Source: Lelliottia nimipressuralis (GTDB lineage Bacteria > Pseudomonadota > Gammaproteobacteria > Enterobacterales > Enterobacteriaceae). From it: 64,000 nt of DNA. The position numbers were made by a program, and so were the translations under genes. The notes below the pieces were generated by a model that had not been told where the DNA came from, did not search any database, and saw nothing but the letters and a program-made list of their open reading frames with translations. Each line of letters begins with the position of its first letter. Within the stretch, counting starts at the first letter, position 1. The DNA lies in NCBI RefSeq assembly GCF_004402045.1, contig NZ_SOMG01000023.1, positions 429,603-493,602 of the forward strand. The letters are read 5' to 3'. Below are positions 9,679 to 19,051 of the stretch, piece by piece.

Positions 9679-11889
9679 ATGGCGCTTTCCAATACTGCTC
9701 AGCCAATTAACACGTCGCTGCGTAAAATCGCGGTTGTCGTAGCCACAGCGGTTGCCGGCATGTCGGCTTATGCACATGCTGCCGAAACCCCGAAAAAAGA
9801 AGAGACCATTACGGTAACCGCAGCACCTGCGGCACAGGAAAGTGCCTGGGGGCCTGCACCAACGATTGCGGCAAAACGCACCGCAACGGCGACCAAAACC
9901 GATACCCCGATTGAGAAAACACCGCAGTCTATTTCCGTGGTCACGCGTGAAGAGATGGATATGAAGCAGCCGGGTACGGTGAAGCAAGCGTTAGCCTATA
10001 CGCCGAGCGTTTTTGCGACTCGCGGTGCATCAACAACGTATGATGTTGTTTCTATCCGTGGGTTCACCACCTCCAGTACCGTGAATACTAACCAGTATCT
10101 GGATGGGATGAAGCTGCAGGGAGATAACTATTCTGAAGCGTCCATGGATCCGTATTTCCTTGAGCGCGTCGAACTGCTGCGCGGCCCAACGTCCGTCCTG
10201 TACGGTAAAAGTCACCCGGGCGGCGTGGTCAGCATGGTCAGCAAGCGCCCAACCACCGAGCCACTGAAAGAAATCCAGTTCAAAATGGGTACCGATAACC
10301 TGTGGCAAACCGGATTTGATTTCAGCGATGCGATTGATGATGACGGCGTGTGGTCATACCGTCTGACCGGTCTGGGGCGCAGCGAAAATGCGCAGCAGGA
10401 AATGGTTAAGTCCACCCGCTACGCCATTGCGCCTGCTTTCAGCTGGCGTCCTGACGATAAAACCGATTTCACCTTCCTAAGCAATTTCCAGAGCGATCCG
10501 GATGCAGGCTATTACGGCTGGCTGCCGCGGGAAGGTACCGTTGTGCCTTACTATGACGCCAATGGCAACGCTCACAAGCTGCCGACCGATTTCAACGAAG
10601 GTGATGAAGACAACAAGATCTCCCGCCGTCAGAAGATGTTGGGCTACAGCTTCTCGCATCAGTTTGATGACACCTTTACCGTGCGTCAAAACCTGCGCTA
10701 CACCAAAATCAACACGCTTTACCGTTCCGTCTACGGTAACGGCTATATTGCACCAGCTCAGATCAGCCGCGCGTATGTGCGCTCTGATGAGGATCTGAAC
10801 TCGTTCACGGTCGATACCCAGCTGCAGTCCAAATTTGCGACAGGTGCAGTGGATCATACTCTGTTAACGGGCGTTGACTACCTGCGCATGCGTAACGATA
10901 TTGATGCTGATTACGGCAGCGCTGATCCTATCAGCATGACGAATCCGCAGCACAACAATGCCAATATCAACGTGAACTTCCCGTATGCCGTGCTCAATCG
11001 TCAGGAGCAAACGGGCCTGTACGCGCAGGATCAGGCTGAGTGGGATAAGTGGGTACTGACCCTTGGCGGACGCTATGATTTCGCTAAAACGTCCACACTG
11101 ACGCGTTCCTCTGACACGACGGCTGAAATCAACGACCGGGCATTCACCTGGCGTGGCGGGATCAACTACCTGTTTGATAACGGTATTACGCCGTACTTCA
11201 GCTACAGCGAATCCTTCGAGCCTATTTCCGGCGCAACCCAGGGCGGCAAACCGTTCGATCCGGCTCGCGGCAAACAGTATGAAGCGGGCGTGAAGTATGT
11301 ACCGAAAGATCTGCCTGTGGTTGTGACTGCAGCGGTATACCAGCTGACCAAAAACAACAACCTGACGGCCGATCCGGCGAACCCGACCAGCGGCTTTAGC
11401 GTGCAGGGCGGAGAAATTCGTTCCCGCGGGTTCGAACTGGAAGCGAAAGCCGCAGTCTCTGCCAACGTGAACGTGACGGCTTCCTATAGCTTTACTGATG
11501 CGGAATACACGCACGATACTTGGTATGAAGGCCGTCGTCCGGCGGAAGTGCCGCGTAACATGGCGTCTCTGTGGGCCGATTACACCTTCCACGAGACGGC
11601 GCTGAGCGGTCTGACGGTAGGGGTGGGAACCCGTTACATCGGTAACACCGTTTCCTACTACTCTGCCTCGTCGCCAAAAGCCTATCAGTCGTTCAACGTT
11701 GCGGGCTACGCCCTGGCGGATGCGACCGTGAAATACGACCTGGCACGCTTTGGACTGCCGGGCTCTTCTGTCGGCGTCAACGTGAACAACATCTTCGACC
11801 GTGAATACGTCTCCAGCTGCTACAGCGAATATGCATGCTATTGGGGAGCAGGACGTCAGGTTGTTGCCACCGCGACCTTCCGCTTCTAA
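9679..11889 (+). CDS. fhuA: Ferrichrome outer-membrane receptor FhuA
   Basis: TonB-dependent 22-strand barrel that imports ferrichrome and, in E. coli, serves as receptor for phages T1, T5 and phi80, colicin M and microcin J25. The 736 aa start with a Sec signal ending in YAHA, then the TonB box (ETITVTAAP), plug domain and barrel ending in phenylalanine (ATFRF). The C-terminal cysteine pair (SSCYSEYAC) is conserved. Compared with E. coli (747 aa), the region of loop 4 after SVYG is about 18 residues shorter and has lost both loop cysteines; loops 3, 5 and the last loops also differ. The start is at MALSNTAQP, where the signal peptide begins; an earlier in-frame start is implausible. Confidence 0.95.
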   Translation: MALSNTAQPINTSLRKIAVVVATAVAGMSAYAHAAETPKKEETITVTAAPAAQESAWGPAPTIAAKRTATATKTDTPIEKTPQSISVVTREEMDMKQPGTVKQALAYTPSVFATRGASTTYDVVSIRGFTTSSTVNTNQYLDGMKLQGDNYSEASMDPYFLERVELLRGPTSVLYGKSHPGGVVSMVSKRPTTEPLKEIQFKMGTDNLWQTGFDFSDAIDDDGVWSYRLTGLGRSENAQQEMVKSTRYAIAPAFSWRPDDKTDFTFLSNFQSDPDAGYYGWLPREGTVVPYYDANGNAHKLPTDFNEGDEDNKISRRQKMLGYSFSHQFDDTFTVRQNLRYTKINTLYRSVYGNGYIAPAQISRAYVRSDEDLNSFTVDTQLQSKFATGAVDHTLLTGVDYLRMRNDIDADYGSADPISMTNPQHNNANINVNFPYAVLNRQEQTGLYAQDQAEWDKWVLTLGGRYDFAKTSTLTRSSDTTAEINDRAFTWRGGINYLFDNGITPYFSYSESFEPISGATQGGKPFDPARGKQYEAGVKYVPKDLPVVVTAAVYQLTKNNNLTADPANPTSGFSVQGGEIRSRGFELEAKAAVSANVNVTASYSFTDAEYTHDTWYEGRRPAEVPRNMASLWADYTFHETALSGLTVGVGTRYIGNTVSYYSASSPKAYQSFNVAGYALADATVKYDLARFGLPGSSVGVNVNNIFDREYVSSCYSEYACYWGAGRQVVATATFRF

Positions 11890-11898
11890 CCGCTCTTC

Positions 11899-11927
11899 GG
11901 GCACGGTTCGCCGTGCCCTTTTTATTT
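11899..11927 (+). terminator. Terminator or attenuator between fhuA and fhuC
   Basis: GGGCACGG-TTCG-CCGTGCCC is a perfect eight-pair stem with a stable tetraloop, followed by TTTTTATTT. It stands between the receptor gene and fhuCDB, which have no other obvious promoter, so it probably sets a lower level of the transporter genes through partial read-through. Confidence 0.8.
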
Positions 11928-11939
11928 AAGTTGGCTGAT

Positions 11940-12737
11940 ATGCAGGATAATCAAACGCAACCCGACACCACCTTTACGCTCAACCACCTCTCCTTTCGCG
12001 TACCCGGGCGCACGCTGCTGCATCCGCTCTCTCTGACGTTCCCGGCAGGTAAAGTAACGGGGCTGATTGGCCACAACGGCTCCGGTAAATCCACGCTGCT
12101 CAAAATGCTGGGACGCCACCAGCCGCCTTCAGAAGGTGATATTTTGCTGGACGACCAACCGCTGGAGAGCTGGAGCAGTAAAGCCTTTGCCCGCAAAGTC
12201 GCCTATCTGCCGCAGCAGCTGCCGCAGGCGGAAGGGATGACGGTACGCGAGCTGGTGGCCATTGGGCGTTATCCGTGGCACGGGGCGCTGGGGCGCTTCG
12301 GCGTCGCCGACAGAGAAAAAGTGGAAGAGGCGATTGCGCTGGTGGGGCTAAAACCGCTGGCGCACCGGCTGGTGGATAGCCTGTCCGGCGGTGAGCGTCA
12401 GCGCGCGTGGATTGCAATGCTGGTGGCACAGGACAGCCGCTGCCTGCTGCTCGACGAACCCACCTCCGCGCTGGATATTGCCCACCAGGTCGACGTGCTG
12501 GCGCTGGTGCATCGCTTAAGCCAGCAGCGCGGGCTGACGGTGATTGCGGTCCTGCATGATATCAACATGGCGGCGCGTTACTGCGATTATCTGGTGGCGC
12601 TGCGCGGTGGTGAAATGATTGCCCAGGGCACGCCGTCTGAGCTGATGCGCAGCGAAACGCTGGAACACATTTACGGTATTCCGATGGGTATTCTGCCTCA
12701 CCCTGCCGGGGCTGCACCGGTGAGCTTTGTGTACTGA
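11940..12737 (+). CDS. fhuC: Hydroxamate siderophore ABC transporter, ATPase FhuC
   Basis: Cytoplasmic ATPase that energises import of ferrichrome, coprogen, aerobactin and other ferric hydroxamates through FhuB. Walker A GHNGSGKST is at residues 44-52, the signature LSGGE near 145, Walker B CLLLDEPT near 167, with an H-loop (VLHD) after it. The ATG at 11940 gives 265 aa, the E. coli length; its ribosome binding site is weak. The stop codon shares one base with the fhuD start (TGATG), so fhuC and fhuD are translationally coupled. Confidence 0.96.
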   Translation: MQDNQTQPDTTFTLNHLSFRVPGRTLLHPLSLTFPAGKVTGLIGHNGSGKSTLLKMLGRHQPPSEGDILLDDQPLESWSSKAFARKVAYLPQQLPQAEGMTVRELVAIGRYPWHGALGRFGVADREKVEEAIALVGLKPLAHRLVDSLSGGERQRAWIAMLVAQDSRCLLLDEPTSALDIAHQVDVLALVHRLSQQRGLTVIAVLHDINMAARYCDYLVALRGGEMIAQGTPSELMRSETLEHIYGIPMGILPHPAGAAPVSFVY

Positions 12738-13627
12738 TGCTGGACAACATGCTTATCAGCCGCCGTCGCCTGCTGACGGCTATGGCACTCTCACCTCTGC
12801 TGTTAAAAATGAATACGGCGCGCGCTGCCGACGTGGATCCGCACCGTATTGTGGCCCTTGAGTGGCTGCCGGTTGAACTGATGATGGCGCTCGGCGTCAC
12901 GCCCTATGGCGTGGCGGACATTCCTAACTATAACCTCTGGGTGAACGAGCCGAAGCTGCCGGACTCGGTGATCGACGTCGGTCTGCGCACGGAGCCAAAC
13001 CTCGAACTGCTCACCCAGATGAAGCCGTCGTTCCTGTTCTGGTCCGCGGGCTACGGTCCGTCAGAGGAGGTGATGGCGCGCATTGCGCCAGGACGCGGAT
13101 TCTCTTTCAGCGACGGTAAAAAGCCGCTGATCGTGGCGAAAAACTCGATTAACGAGATGGCGCATTTCCTCAACCGCGAGGTGGAGGCCAAACGGCATCT
13201 CGACGAATTTGATGCCCTGATTGACGCGCTAAAGCCGCGTTTTGCTCACCGGGGCGATCGCCCGCTGCTGATGGTGACGCTGCTGGATGCCCGCCATATG
13301 CTGGTCTTTGGTAAAAACTGCCTGTTCCAGGACGTGCTCGACAGTTTTGGCATTCGTAATGCCTGGGAAGGGGAGATGACGTTCTGGGGCAGTACCGCCG
13401 TGGGTATCGATCGTCTGGCGGCGTTTCGCGATGTAGATGTGATCTGTTTCGACCACGGGAACGAGCGTGACATGCAGGCGCTGATGGCGACCCCGCTCTG
13501 GCAGGCGATGCCGTTTGTGCGCGAGCAGCGCTTCCAGCGCGCCCCGGCGGTCTGGTTCTACGGCGCGACGCTGTCGGCCATGCATTTCGCCCGGGTGCTG
13601 GATAACGCATTGGGAGGAAAAGCATGA
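12737..13627 (+). CDS. fhuD: Ferric hydroxamate-binding periplasmic protein FhuD
   Basis: Periplasmic carrier that takes ferric hydroxamates from FhuA to the FhuB/C permease. The 296 aa match E. coli. The N-terminus carries a twin-arginine-type signal (ISRRRLLTAM, residues 7-16) followed by a short hydrophobic stretch and an A-x-A cleavage region near residue 30. The rest is the two-lobed class III binding fold beginning RIVALEWLPVELM. It starts on the last base of the fhuC stop codon and its own stop overlaps the fhuB start (ATGA). Confidence 0.95.
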   Translation: MLDNMLISRRRLLTAMALSPLLLKMNTARAADVDPHRIVALEWLPVELMMALGVTPYGVADIPNYNLWVNEPKLPDSVIDVGLRTEPNLELLTQMKPSFLFWSAGYGPSEEVMARIAPGRGFSFSDGKKPLIVAKNSINEMAHFLNREVEAKRHLDEFDALIDALKPRFAHRGDRPLLMVTLLDARHMLVFGKNCLFQDVLDSFGIRNAWEGEMTFWGSTAVGIDRLAAFRDVDVICFDHGNERDMQALMATPLWQAMPFVREQRFQRAPAVWFYGATLSAMHFARVLDNALGGKA

Positions 13628-15606
13628 GCATGCGTATCGCCCGCTTCCCGGCGCTGCTGTTGTCCTTACTTTTCCTTGCCGCGCTGGTATTAACCTGGTT
13701 CAACCTCTCGACGGCACTACCGCGTGGACAGTGGGGAGATGCCCTGGCCGCGCCGGATATCGATAATATCCAGCAGATGCTGTTCCACTACAGCCTGCTG
13801 CCGCGTCTGGCGATCTCCCTCTTGGTCGGTGCCGGTTTAGGGCTGGTGGGCGTACTGTTTCAGCAGGTTTTACGCAATCCCCTGGCGGAACCGACCACGC
13901 TCGGCGTCGCGACCGGTGCGCAGCTTGGGATCACGGTCATCACGCTGTGGTCGCTGCCGGGGGCGTTGACCTCGCAGTTTGCCGCTCTCGTGGGAGCGTG
14001 CGTGGTGGGCGCGCTGGTCTTTGGCGTGGCATGGGGCAAACGTCTTTCCCCTGTGACGCTTATTCTGGCCGGGCTGGTGGTCAGCCTGTACTGCGGGGCG
14101 ATTAACCAGCTGCTGGTGCTATTCCACCACGATCGGCTGCAAAGCATGTTCCTGTGGAGTACCGGCACGCTCACCCAGACCGACTGGAGCGTGGTGGCGC
14201 ACCTGTGGCCGCAGCTGGCCGGCGGCGTCGTGCTGACGCTGCTGCTCCTGCGTCCTCTGACGCTCATGGGGTTGGATGATGGCGTGGCGCGTAACCTGGG
14301 GCTGGCGCTGTCGCTGGCTCGCCTGGCGGCGCTGACGCTGGCAATTGTATTGAGCGCTCTGCTGGTGAACGCGGTCGGCATCATCGGGTTTATCGGCCTG
14401 TTCGCGCCGCTGCTGGCGAAAATGCTCGGAGCGCGTCGTTTGCTGGCGCGTCTGCTGCTGGCCTCGCTGATTGGGGCGCTGATCCTCTGGCTTTCCGATC
14501 AGCTCATTCTGTGGCTGGCGCGGGTCTGGAGAGAGGTGTCCACCGGGTCGGTCACGGCGCTTATCGGTGCGCCGCTGCTGCTTTGGCTGCTGCCGCGCCT
14601 GCGCAGCGTGAGCGCACCGGCGATGGATGCGGGCGATAAAGTCTACGCGGAACGCCAGTCGGTGCTGTGGTTTAGCCTTGCCGGCCTGGCGGTGCTGGTT
14701 ATCGTCTCGTTTACGGCGCTCGCGTTTGGGCGTGATGCAGCGGGCTGGCACTGGGCAACGGGCGATTTACTCAACGACCTGCTACAGTGGCGCTGGCCGC
14801 GTATCTTCGCTGCGCTGATCGCCGGCGTAATGCTGGCGGTGGCGGGGTGTATCATTCAGCGTCTGACCGGCAACCCGATGGCAAGCCCGGAAGTGCTCGG
14901 GATCAGCTCTGGCGCCGCCTTTGGCGTGGTGCTGATGCTGTTCTTTGTGCCGGGCAATGCGTTTGGCTGGCTGATGCCGGCCGGGAGTATCGGTGCGGCG
15001 GCCACGCTGATGATTATTCTGATGGCCGCCGGTCGCGGTGGATTTTCCCCGCACCGGATGCTGCTGGCCGGGATGGCGCTCAGTACCGCATTTACGATGC
15101 TGTTGATGATGCTACAGGCGAGCGGCGATCCGCGTATGGCGAAGATCCTGACCTGGATTTCTGGCTCAACCTACGGTGCCACCGGCAGTCAGGTTGTCTG
15201 GTCCGGGATCGTGATGATCGCGCTACTGGCGATTGTTCCGCTGTGCCGTCGCTGGCTGACCATCCTGCCGCTCGGTGGTGAAACGGCGCGTGCGGTGGGT
15301 ATGGCGCTGACGCCAGCGCGCGTGGCTCTACTGCTGCTGGCGGCGTGCCTGACGGCGGTGGCAACCATGACTATTGGACCACTGAGTTTTGTCGGGTTGA
15401 TGGCGCCGCACATTGCCAGAATGATGGGGTTCCGCCGGACGATGCCGCATATTGTGATGTCTGCCCTCATGGGCGGGGTCATGCTGGTGTTTGCGGACTG
15501 GTGCGGAAGAATGGTGCTGTTCCCGTATCAGATCCCGGCGGGGCTGCTGTCGACCTTCATTGGCGCGCCGTATTTTATTTATCTGTTGAGAAAGCAGAGC
15601 CGATAG
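13624..15606 (+). CDS. fhuB: Ferric hydroxamate permease FhuB (fused double subunit)
   Basis: Inner-membrane permease of the FecCD family. Unlike most of the family, it is a tandem fusion of two homologous halves of about 330 residues, so one FhuB serves with two FhuC. Both halves show the G-rich segment GNPMASPEVLGISSGA (second half) or NPLAEPTTLGVATGA (first half), and loops resembling the ATPase-contacting GFIGL/SFVGL motifs. Length is 660 aa, as in E. coli. It is last in the operon, overlapping fhuD by four bases, and is followed by a composite repeat. Confidence 0.96.
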   Translation: MSMRIARFPALLLSLLFLAALVLTWFNLSTALPRGQWGDALAAPDIDNIQQMLFHYSLLPRLAISLLVGAGLGLVGVLFQQVLRNPLAEPTTLGVATGAQLGITVITLWSLPGALTSQFAALVGACVVGALVFGVAWGKRLSPVTLILAGLVVSLYCGAINQLLVLFHHDRLQSMFLWSTGTLTQTDWSVVAHLWPQLAGGVVLTLLLLRPLTLMGLDDGVARNLGLALSLARLAALTLAIVLSALLVNAVGIIGFIGLFAPLLAKMLGARRLLARLLLASLIGALILWLSDQLILWLARVWREVSTGSVTALIGAPLLLWLLPRLRSVSAPAMDAGDKVYAERQSVLWFSLAGLAVLVIVSFTALAFGRDAAGWHWATGDLLNDLLQWRWPRIFAALIAGVMLAVAGCIIQRLTGNPMASPEVLGISSGAAFGVVLMLFFVPGNAFGWLMPAGSIGAAATLMIILMAAGRGGFSPHRMLLAGMALSTAFTMLLMMLQASGDPRMAKILTWISGSTYGATGSQVVWSGIVMIALLAIVPLCRRWLTILPLGGETARAVGMALTPARVALLLLAACLTAVATMTIGPLSFVGLMAPHIARMMGFRRTMPHIVMSALMGGVMLVFADWCGRMVLFPYQIPAGLLSTFIGAPYFIYLLRKQSR

Positions 15607-15610
15607 TCAG

Positions 15611-15647
15611 GTGCGGCCTGATGCCCTCTCCCACGGGAGAGGGAGAA
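15611..15647. repeat. Intergenic palindromic repeat, copy 2
   Basis: GTGCGGCCTGATGCCCTCTC followed by the palindrome CTCTCCCACGGGAGAG. It is the first half of a two-part element whose second half is the classical REP at 15655-15682. The same two-part element occurs inverted at 25707-25788. Confidence 0.8.
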
Positions 15648-15654
15648 CAGCGTA

Positions 15655-15682
15655 GGCCGGGTAAGCGTTAGCGCCACCCGGC
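15655..15682. repeat. Classical REP element
   Basis: GCCGGGT...ACCCGGC palindrome with an imperfect stem (inner part GTAAGCG / CGCCACC), typical of enterobacterial REP sequences. It lies between the convergent genes fhuB and hemL and ends eight bases before the hemL stop codon. Confidence 0.85.
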
Positions 15683-15689
15683 AATGCCC

Positions 15690-16970
15690 TTAGAGCTTCG
15701 CAAACACCTTACGCGCCGCGTCGATGGTGTTATTGATATCTTCTTCGCTGTGCGCCACGGACATAAAGCCCGCTTCGAACGCTGACGGTGCCAGGTACAC
15801 GCCTTCTTCCAGCATCAGGTGGAAGAAGCGCTTGAAGCGTTCAACGTCGCACTTCACCACGTCCTGATAGCAGGTCACGGTTTTCGCATCGGTGAAGAAA
15901 ATCCCGAACATCCCACCCACGTGGTTAACGACCAGCGGAATACCGGCTTCCTCTGCCGCTTCAAGCAGTCCGTTTGCCAGCTGCGTCGTCAGGTCGGTCA
16001 GGGTTTCATGAATACCGGGCTGAGCCACTTCGTTCAGGCAGGCGAAGCCCGCCGCCATGGCGATTGGGTTACCGGAGAGCGTGCCCGCCTGGTAAACCGG
16101 GCCGGTTGGCGCCAGGGCTTCCATGACGTCCTTACGGCCACCAAAGGCCCCGACCGGCATGCCGCCGCCGATGATTTTGCCGAGGCAAGTGAGGTCCGGC
16201 TCAACGCCATAATAAGACTGGGCACCCGCCAGCGCCACGCGGAAGCCGGTCATCACTTCGTCGATGATCAGCAGGGCGCCGAATTCGTCGCACAGGGCGC
16301 GCAGGCCCGGCAGGAAATCAGGCTGCGGTGGGATACAGTTCATGTTACCCGCAACAGGCTCAACGATGATGCAGGCGATCTCCTGCGGATACTGCTCGAA
16401 TGCCGCGCGAACGGTGGCCAGATCGTTGTAGGTGCAGGTCAGGGTATGCTTAGCGAAATCTGCCGGTACGCCAGGCGAGTTTGGCTGGCCGAGCGTTAGC
16501 GCGCCGGAGCCTGCTTTCACCAGCAGGCAGTCCGCATGGCCGTGGTAGCAGCCTTCAAACTTGATGATTTTATCGCGGCCGGTGAAGCCACGCGCAAGGC
16601 GGATGGCGCTCATGGTGGCTTCGGTACCGGAGTTCACCATACGCACCATGTCCATGGTCGGCACCAGTTCGGTGACCAGCGCCGCCATTTTCACTTCCAT
16701 TTCGGTTGGCGCGCCGAAGCTCAGGCCGCGCTGGGCGGCTTCAATCACCGCGTTACGGATAGCCGGGTGGTTGTGGCCCAGCACCATCGGGCCCCAGGAG
16801 CCGACATAATCGATATAGGCTTTGCCATCGACATCATACAGATACGCGCCGTCAGCACGTTCGATAAACAGCGGCGTGCCGCCCACGCCGGTAAAGGCGC
16901 GCACAGGTGAGTTCACGCCACCCGGAATAAGCTCTCGGGCTGCACTGTAGAGGTTTTCAGACTTGCTCAT
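15690..16970 (-). CDS. hemL: Glutamate-1-semialdehyde 2,1-aminomutase
   Basis: PLP enzyme that moves the amino group of glutamate-1-semialdehyde to give 5-aminolevulinate, the last step of the C5 route into haem, sirohaem and B12. The PLP-binding lysine is K265 in LGKIIGGG; the cofactor-binding DEV of [10 protein letters not shown] lies upstream. The ATG at 16970 ([10 protein letters not shown]) has AGGA before it and gives 426 aa, as in E. coli. It is convergent with fhuB and divergent from clcA, with 177 bp between for both promoters. Confidence 0.97.
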   Translation of the reverse strand: MSKSENLYSAARELIPGGVNSPVRAFTGVGGTPLFIERADGAYLYDVDGKAYIDYVGSWGPMVLGHNHPAIRNAVIEAAQRGLSFGAPTEMEVKMAALVTELVPTMDMVRMVNSGTEATMSAIRLARGFTGRDKIIKFEGCYHGHADCLLVKAGSGALTLGQPNSPGVPADFAKHTLTCTYNDLATVRAAFEQYPQEIACIIVEPVAGNMNCIPPQPDFLPGLRALCDEFGALLIIDEVMTGFRVALAGAQSYYGVEPDLTCLGKIIGGGMPVGAFGGRKDVMEALAPTGPVYQAGTLSGNPIAMAAGFACLNEVAQPGIHETLTDLTTQLANGLLEAAEEAGIPLVVNHVGGMFGIFFTDAKTVTCYQDVVKCDVERFKRFFHLMLEEGVYLAPSAFEAGFMSVAHSEEDINNTIDAARKVFAKL

Positions 16971-17147
16971 GGCGTCGTTCCTGGTTCGTATAAAATGATT
17001 AAGCACACTATTCTAAGTGATTCGCGGAAGGTTATGAAATGTTTGCCCCACTAATGCAAAAACAATTGTTAAGGATTTTTCACGGGACGGCGCCACAGTC
17101 TCTGGTAAAATCCTCGCGGCTTTTTGTATGACGAATAAGAACAGGAC

Positions 17148-18548
17148 ATGAAATCAGATTCTCCGTCTTTTGAAGAACAACAGTTTACGCGCGCCCAGCA
17201 CCGAATCAGTATTCGGCGGCTGCTCAATCGCGATAAAACGCCGCTGGCGATCCTGCTGGCCGCTGCCGTGGTGGGTACCCTCACGGGGCTGGTTGGCGTG
17301 GCTTTTGAAAAAGCGGTTAATGCCGTACTCAACTGGCGAGTGGGGACCGTAGCCGGTTTCGCCGATAGCAGATGGCTGGTCTGGGTGGGGGCATTCGGAC
17401 TGTCTGCGCTGTTTGCCATGGTGGGGTATTTTCTGGTGCGTAAATTCGCGCCGGAAGCGGGCGGATCGGGCATCCCGGAAATTGAAGGTGCGCTGGAGGA
17501 GTTGCGTCCTGTGCGCTGGTGGCGGGTGATGCCGGTTAAATTCATCGGTGGCATGGGGACGCTGGGCGCGGGGATGGTGCTCGGCAGGGAAGGGCCCACG
17601 GTACAGCTGGGGGGCAACGTTGGTCGTATGGTGGGCGATCTGTTTCGGATGCGAAGCGCCGAAGCGCGCCATACGCTGCTGGCAACCGGTGCGGCTGCGG
17701 GGCTGTCGGCGGCGTTTAACGCGCCGCTGGCGGGGATTTTGTTCATCATCGAAGAGATGCGCGCGCAGTTTCGCTACAACCTGATCTCCATTAAAGCGGT
17801 GTTTACCGGCGTCATTATGTCGAGCATTGTCTTTCGTATAGTTAATGGCGAAGGGGCGGTCATTGAGGTGGGTAAACTGACCAACGCACCGGTCAACACC
17901 CTGTGGCTGTATCTGGTCCTCGGTATGATTTTTGGCGTGGTTGGCCCGCTCTTTAATACCTTCATCTTACGTGCTCAGGATATGTTTCAGCGTATTCACG
18001 GCGGGAATACAACCAAATGGGTGCTGATTGGTGGCCTGCTGGGCGGGATGTGCGGGGTACTTGGATTCATTGAACCGAATGCCGCAGGCGGCGGGTTCGG
18101 CCTGATTCCCATTGCGGCGGCCGGGAATTTCAGCGTGGGTCTGCTGCTGTTTATGTTTCTTTCGAGAGTCATCACGACGGTGCTGTGCTTCTCGTCCGGT
18201 GCGCCAGGGGGGATATTCGCACCGATGCTGGCGCTGGGAACGCTGCTGGGCACCGCGTTCGGTATGGCGGCGCAAGCGGGCTTTCCCGCTTATCACCTTG
18301 ATGCCGGGACCTTTGCGGTGGCCGGAATGGGGGCGCTACTGGCTGCATCCCTGCGCGCGCCGCTAACCGGCATCGTGCTGGTGCTGGAGATGACGGATAA
18401 TTACCAGCTCATTTTGCCAATGATCATTACCTGTCTCGGCGCGACACTATTAGCCCAATTCCTGGGTGGAAAGCCGCTATACTCCACCATCCTTGCGCGT
18501 ACTCTGGCAAAACAAGAGGCTGAGCGGGCCGCAACGCAGAATACTTGA
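17148..18548 (+). CDS. clcA: H+/Cl- exchange transporter ClcA
   Basis: Inner-membrane 2 Cl-/1 H+ antiporter that acts as an electrical shunt in extreme acid resistance. All key parts are in register with E. coli: selectivity motif GSGIP at residues 106-110, gating glutamate E148 in GREGP, proton glutamate E203, and the later GAPGGIFAP and a tyrosine in KPLYS. The protein is 466 aa against 473 in E. coli, the difference lying in the N-terminal and C-terminal tails. It stands upstream of erpA in the same direction. Confidence 0.96.
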   Translation: MKSDSPSFEEQQFTRAQHRISIRRLLNRDKTPLAILLAAAVVGTLTGLVGVAFEKAVNAVLNWRVGTVAGFADSRWLVWVGAFGLSALFAMVGYFLVRKFAPEAGGSGIPEIEGALEELRPVRWWRVMPVKFIGGMGTLGAGMVLGREGPTVQLGGNVGRMVGDLFRMRSAEARHTLLATGAAAGLSAAFNAPLAGILFIIEEMRAQFRYNLISIKAVFTGVIMSSIVFRIVNGEGAVIEVGKLTNAPVNTLWLYLVLGMIFGVVGPLFNTFILRAQDMFQRIHGGNTTKWVLIGGLLGGMCGVLGFIEPNAAGGGFGLIPIAAAGNFSVGLLLFMFLSRVITTVLCFSSGAPGGIFAPMLALGTLLGTAFGMAAQAGFPAYHLDAGTFAVAGMGALLAASLRAPLTGIVLVLEMTDNYQLILPMIITCLGATLLAQFLGGKPLYSTILARTLAKQEAERAATQNT

Positions 18549-18583
18549 ATGAATTACCAGGGTATTAGATAATGACACAAAGA

Positions 18584-18604
18584 ATTGGGTGAATTTTACC
18601 CAAT
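18584..18604. repeat. Perfect inverted repeat upstream of erpA
   Basis: ATTGGGT and ACCCAAT flank a seven-base A/T-rich spacer (GAATTTT) 36-56 bp before the erpA ATG. No T-run follows, so it looks more like an operator or mRNA hairpin than a terminator. Its GG..CC order is opposite to the CC..GG order of IscR type 2 sites. Confidence 0.6.
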
Positions 18605-18621
18605 AGCAGTAGCAGTAGCAG
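18604..18621 (+). repeat. Three tandem TAGCAG hexamers before erpA
   Basis: TAGCAG is repeated exactly three times, directly abutting the inverted repeat and ending 18 bases before the erpA start. A six-base unit can change in number by slippage and would alter spacing in the 5' UTR without shifting any reading frame. Confidence 0.8.
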
Positions 18622-18639
18622 TATTCATGGGAGCATAAG

Positions 18640-18984
18640 ATGAGTGATGATGTAGCGTTGCCGCTGGAATTTACCGAAGCAGCAGCCAACAAAGTGAAAA
18701 CCCTGATTGCCGACGAAGACAATCCGGATCTGAAACTGCGCGTCTATATTACCGGTGGCGGCTGCAGCGGCTTCCAGTATGGTTTTACCTTTGACGATCA
18801 GGTTAACGATGGCGATATGACTATCGAGAAACAGGGCGTCGCGCTGGTGGTTGACCCGATGAGCCTGCAATATCTGGTGGGCGGTTCGGTAGATTACACC
18901 GAAGGTCTGGAAGGATCGCGCTTTGTGGTGACAAACCCGAACGCAACAAGCACCTGCGGGTGTGGTTCTTCGTTCAGCATCTGA
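18640..18984 (+). CDS. erpA: Iron-sulfur cluster insertion protein ErpA
   Basis: A-type carrier that delivers [4Fe-4S] clusters to apoproteins, including IspG/IspH of the isoprenoid pathway, which makes it essential for aerobic growth in E. coli. The 114-aa protein has the three cluster cysteines C42 (GGGCSGF), C106 and C108 (TCGCGSSF). The ATG at 18640 follows GGGAG. Upstream lie a perfect inverted repeat and three hexamer repeats. In E. coli, erpA is controlled by IscR; I cannot identify an IscR site here with confidence. Confidence 0.97.
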   Translation: MSDDVALPLEFTEAAANKVKTLIADEDNPDLKLRVYITGGGCSGFQYGFTFDDQVNDGDMTIEKQGVALVVDPMSLQYLVGGSVDYTEGLEGSRFVVTNPNATSTCGCGSSFSI

Positions 18985-18994
18985 TGTTTCGGGC

Positions 18995-19045
18995 GGTGTG
19001 GTCTGATGCCCTCACCCCGTCTCTCTCCCACGGGAGAGGGCGAAA
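18995..19045. repeat. Intergenic palindromic repeat, copy 3
   Basis: GGTGTGGTCTGATGCCCTCACCCC then CTCTCCCACGGGAGAG, closely matching the copy at 6782-6830. It sits just past the erpA stop and before a bidirectional terminator. Confidence 0.78.
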
Positions 19046-19051
19046 ACGCTA

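Noticed and set aside
14119..14751. 210-codon R/Q-rich frame antisense to fhuB
   Set aside because: Very high R/Q content is what reversed leucine codons (CTG to CAG) of a membrane protein give; it is not a real protein.
18584..18604. Inverted repeat as an IscR type 2 site
   Set aside because: IscR type 2 sites have CC on the left and GG on the right; this repeat has the opposite order.
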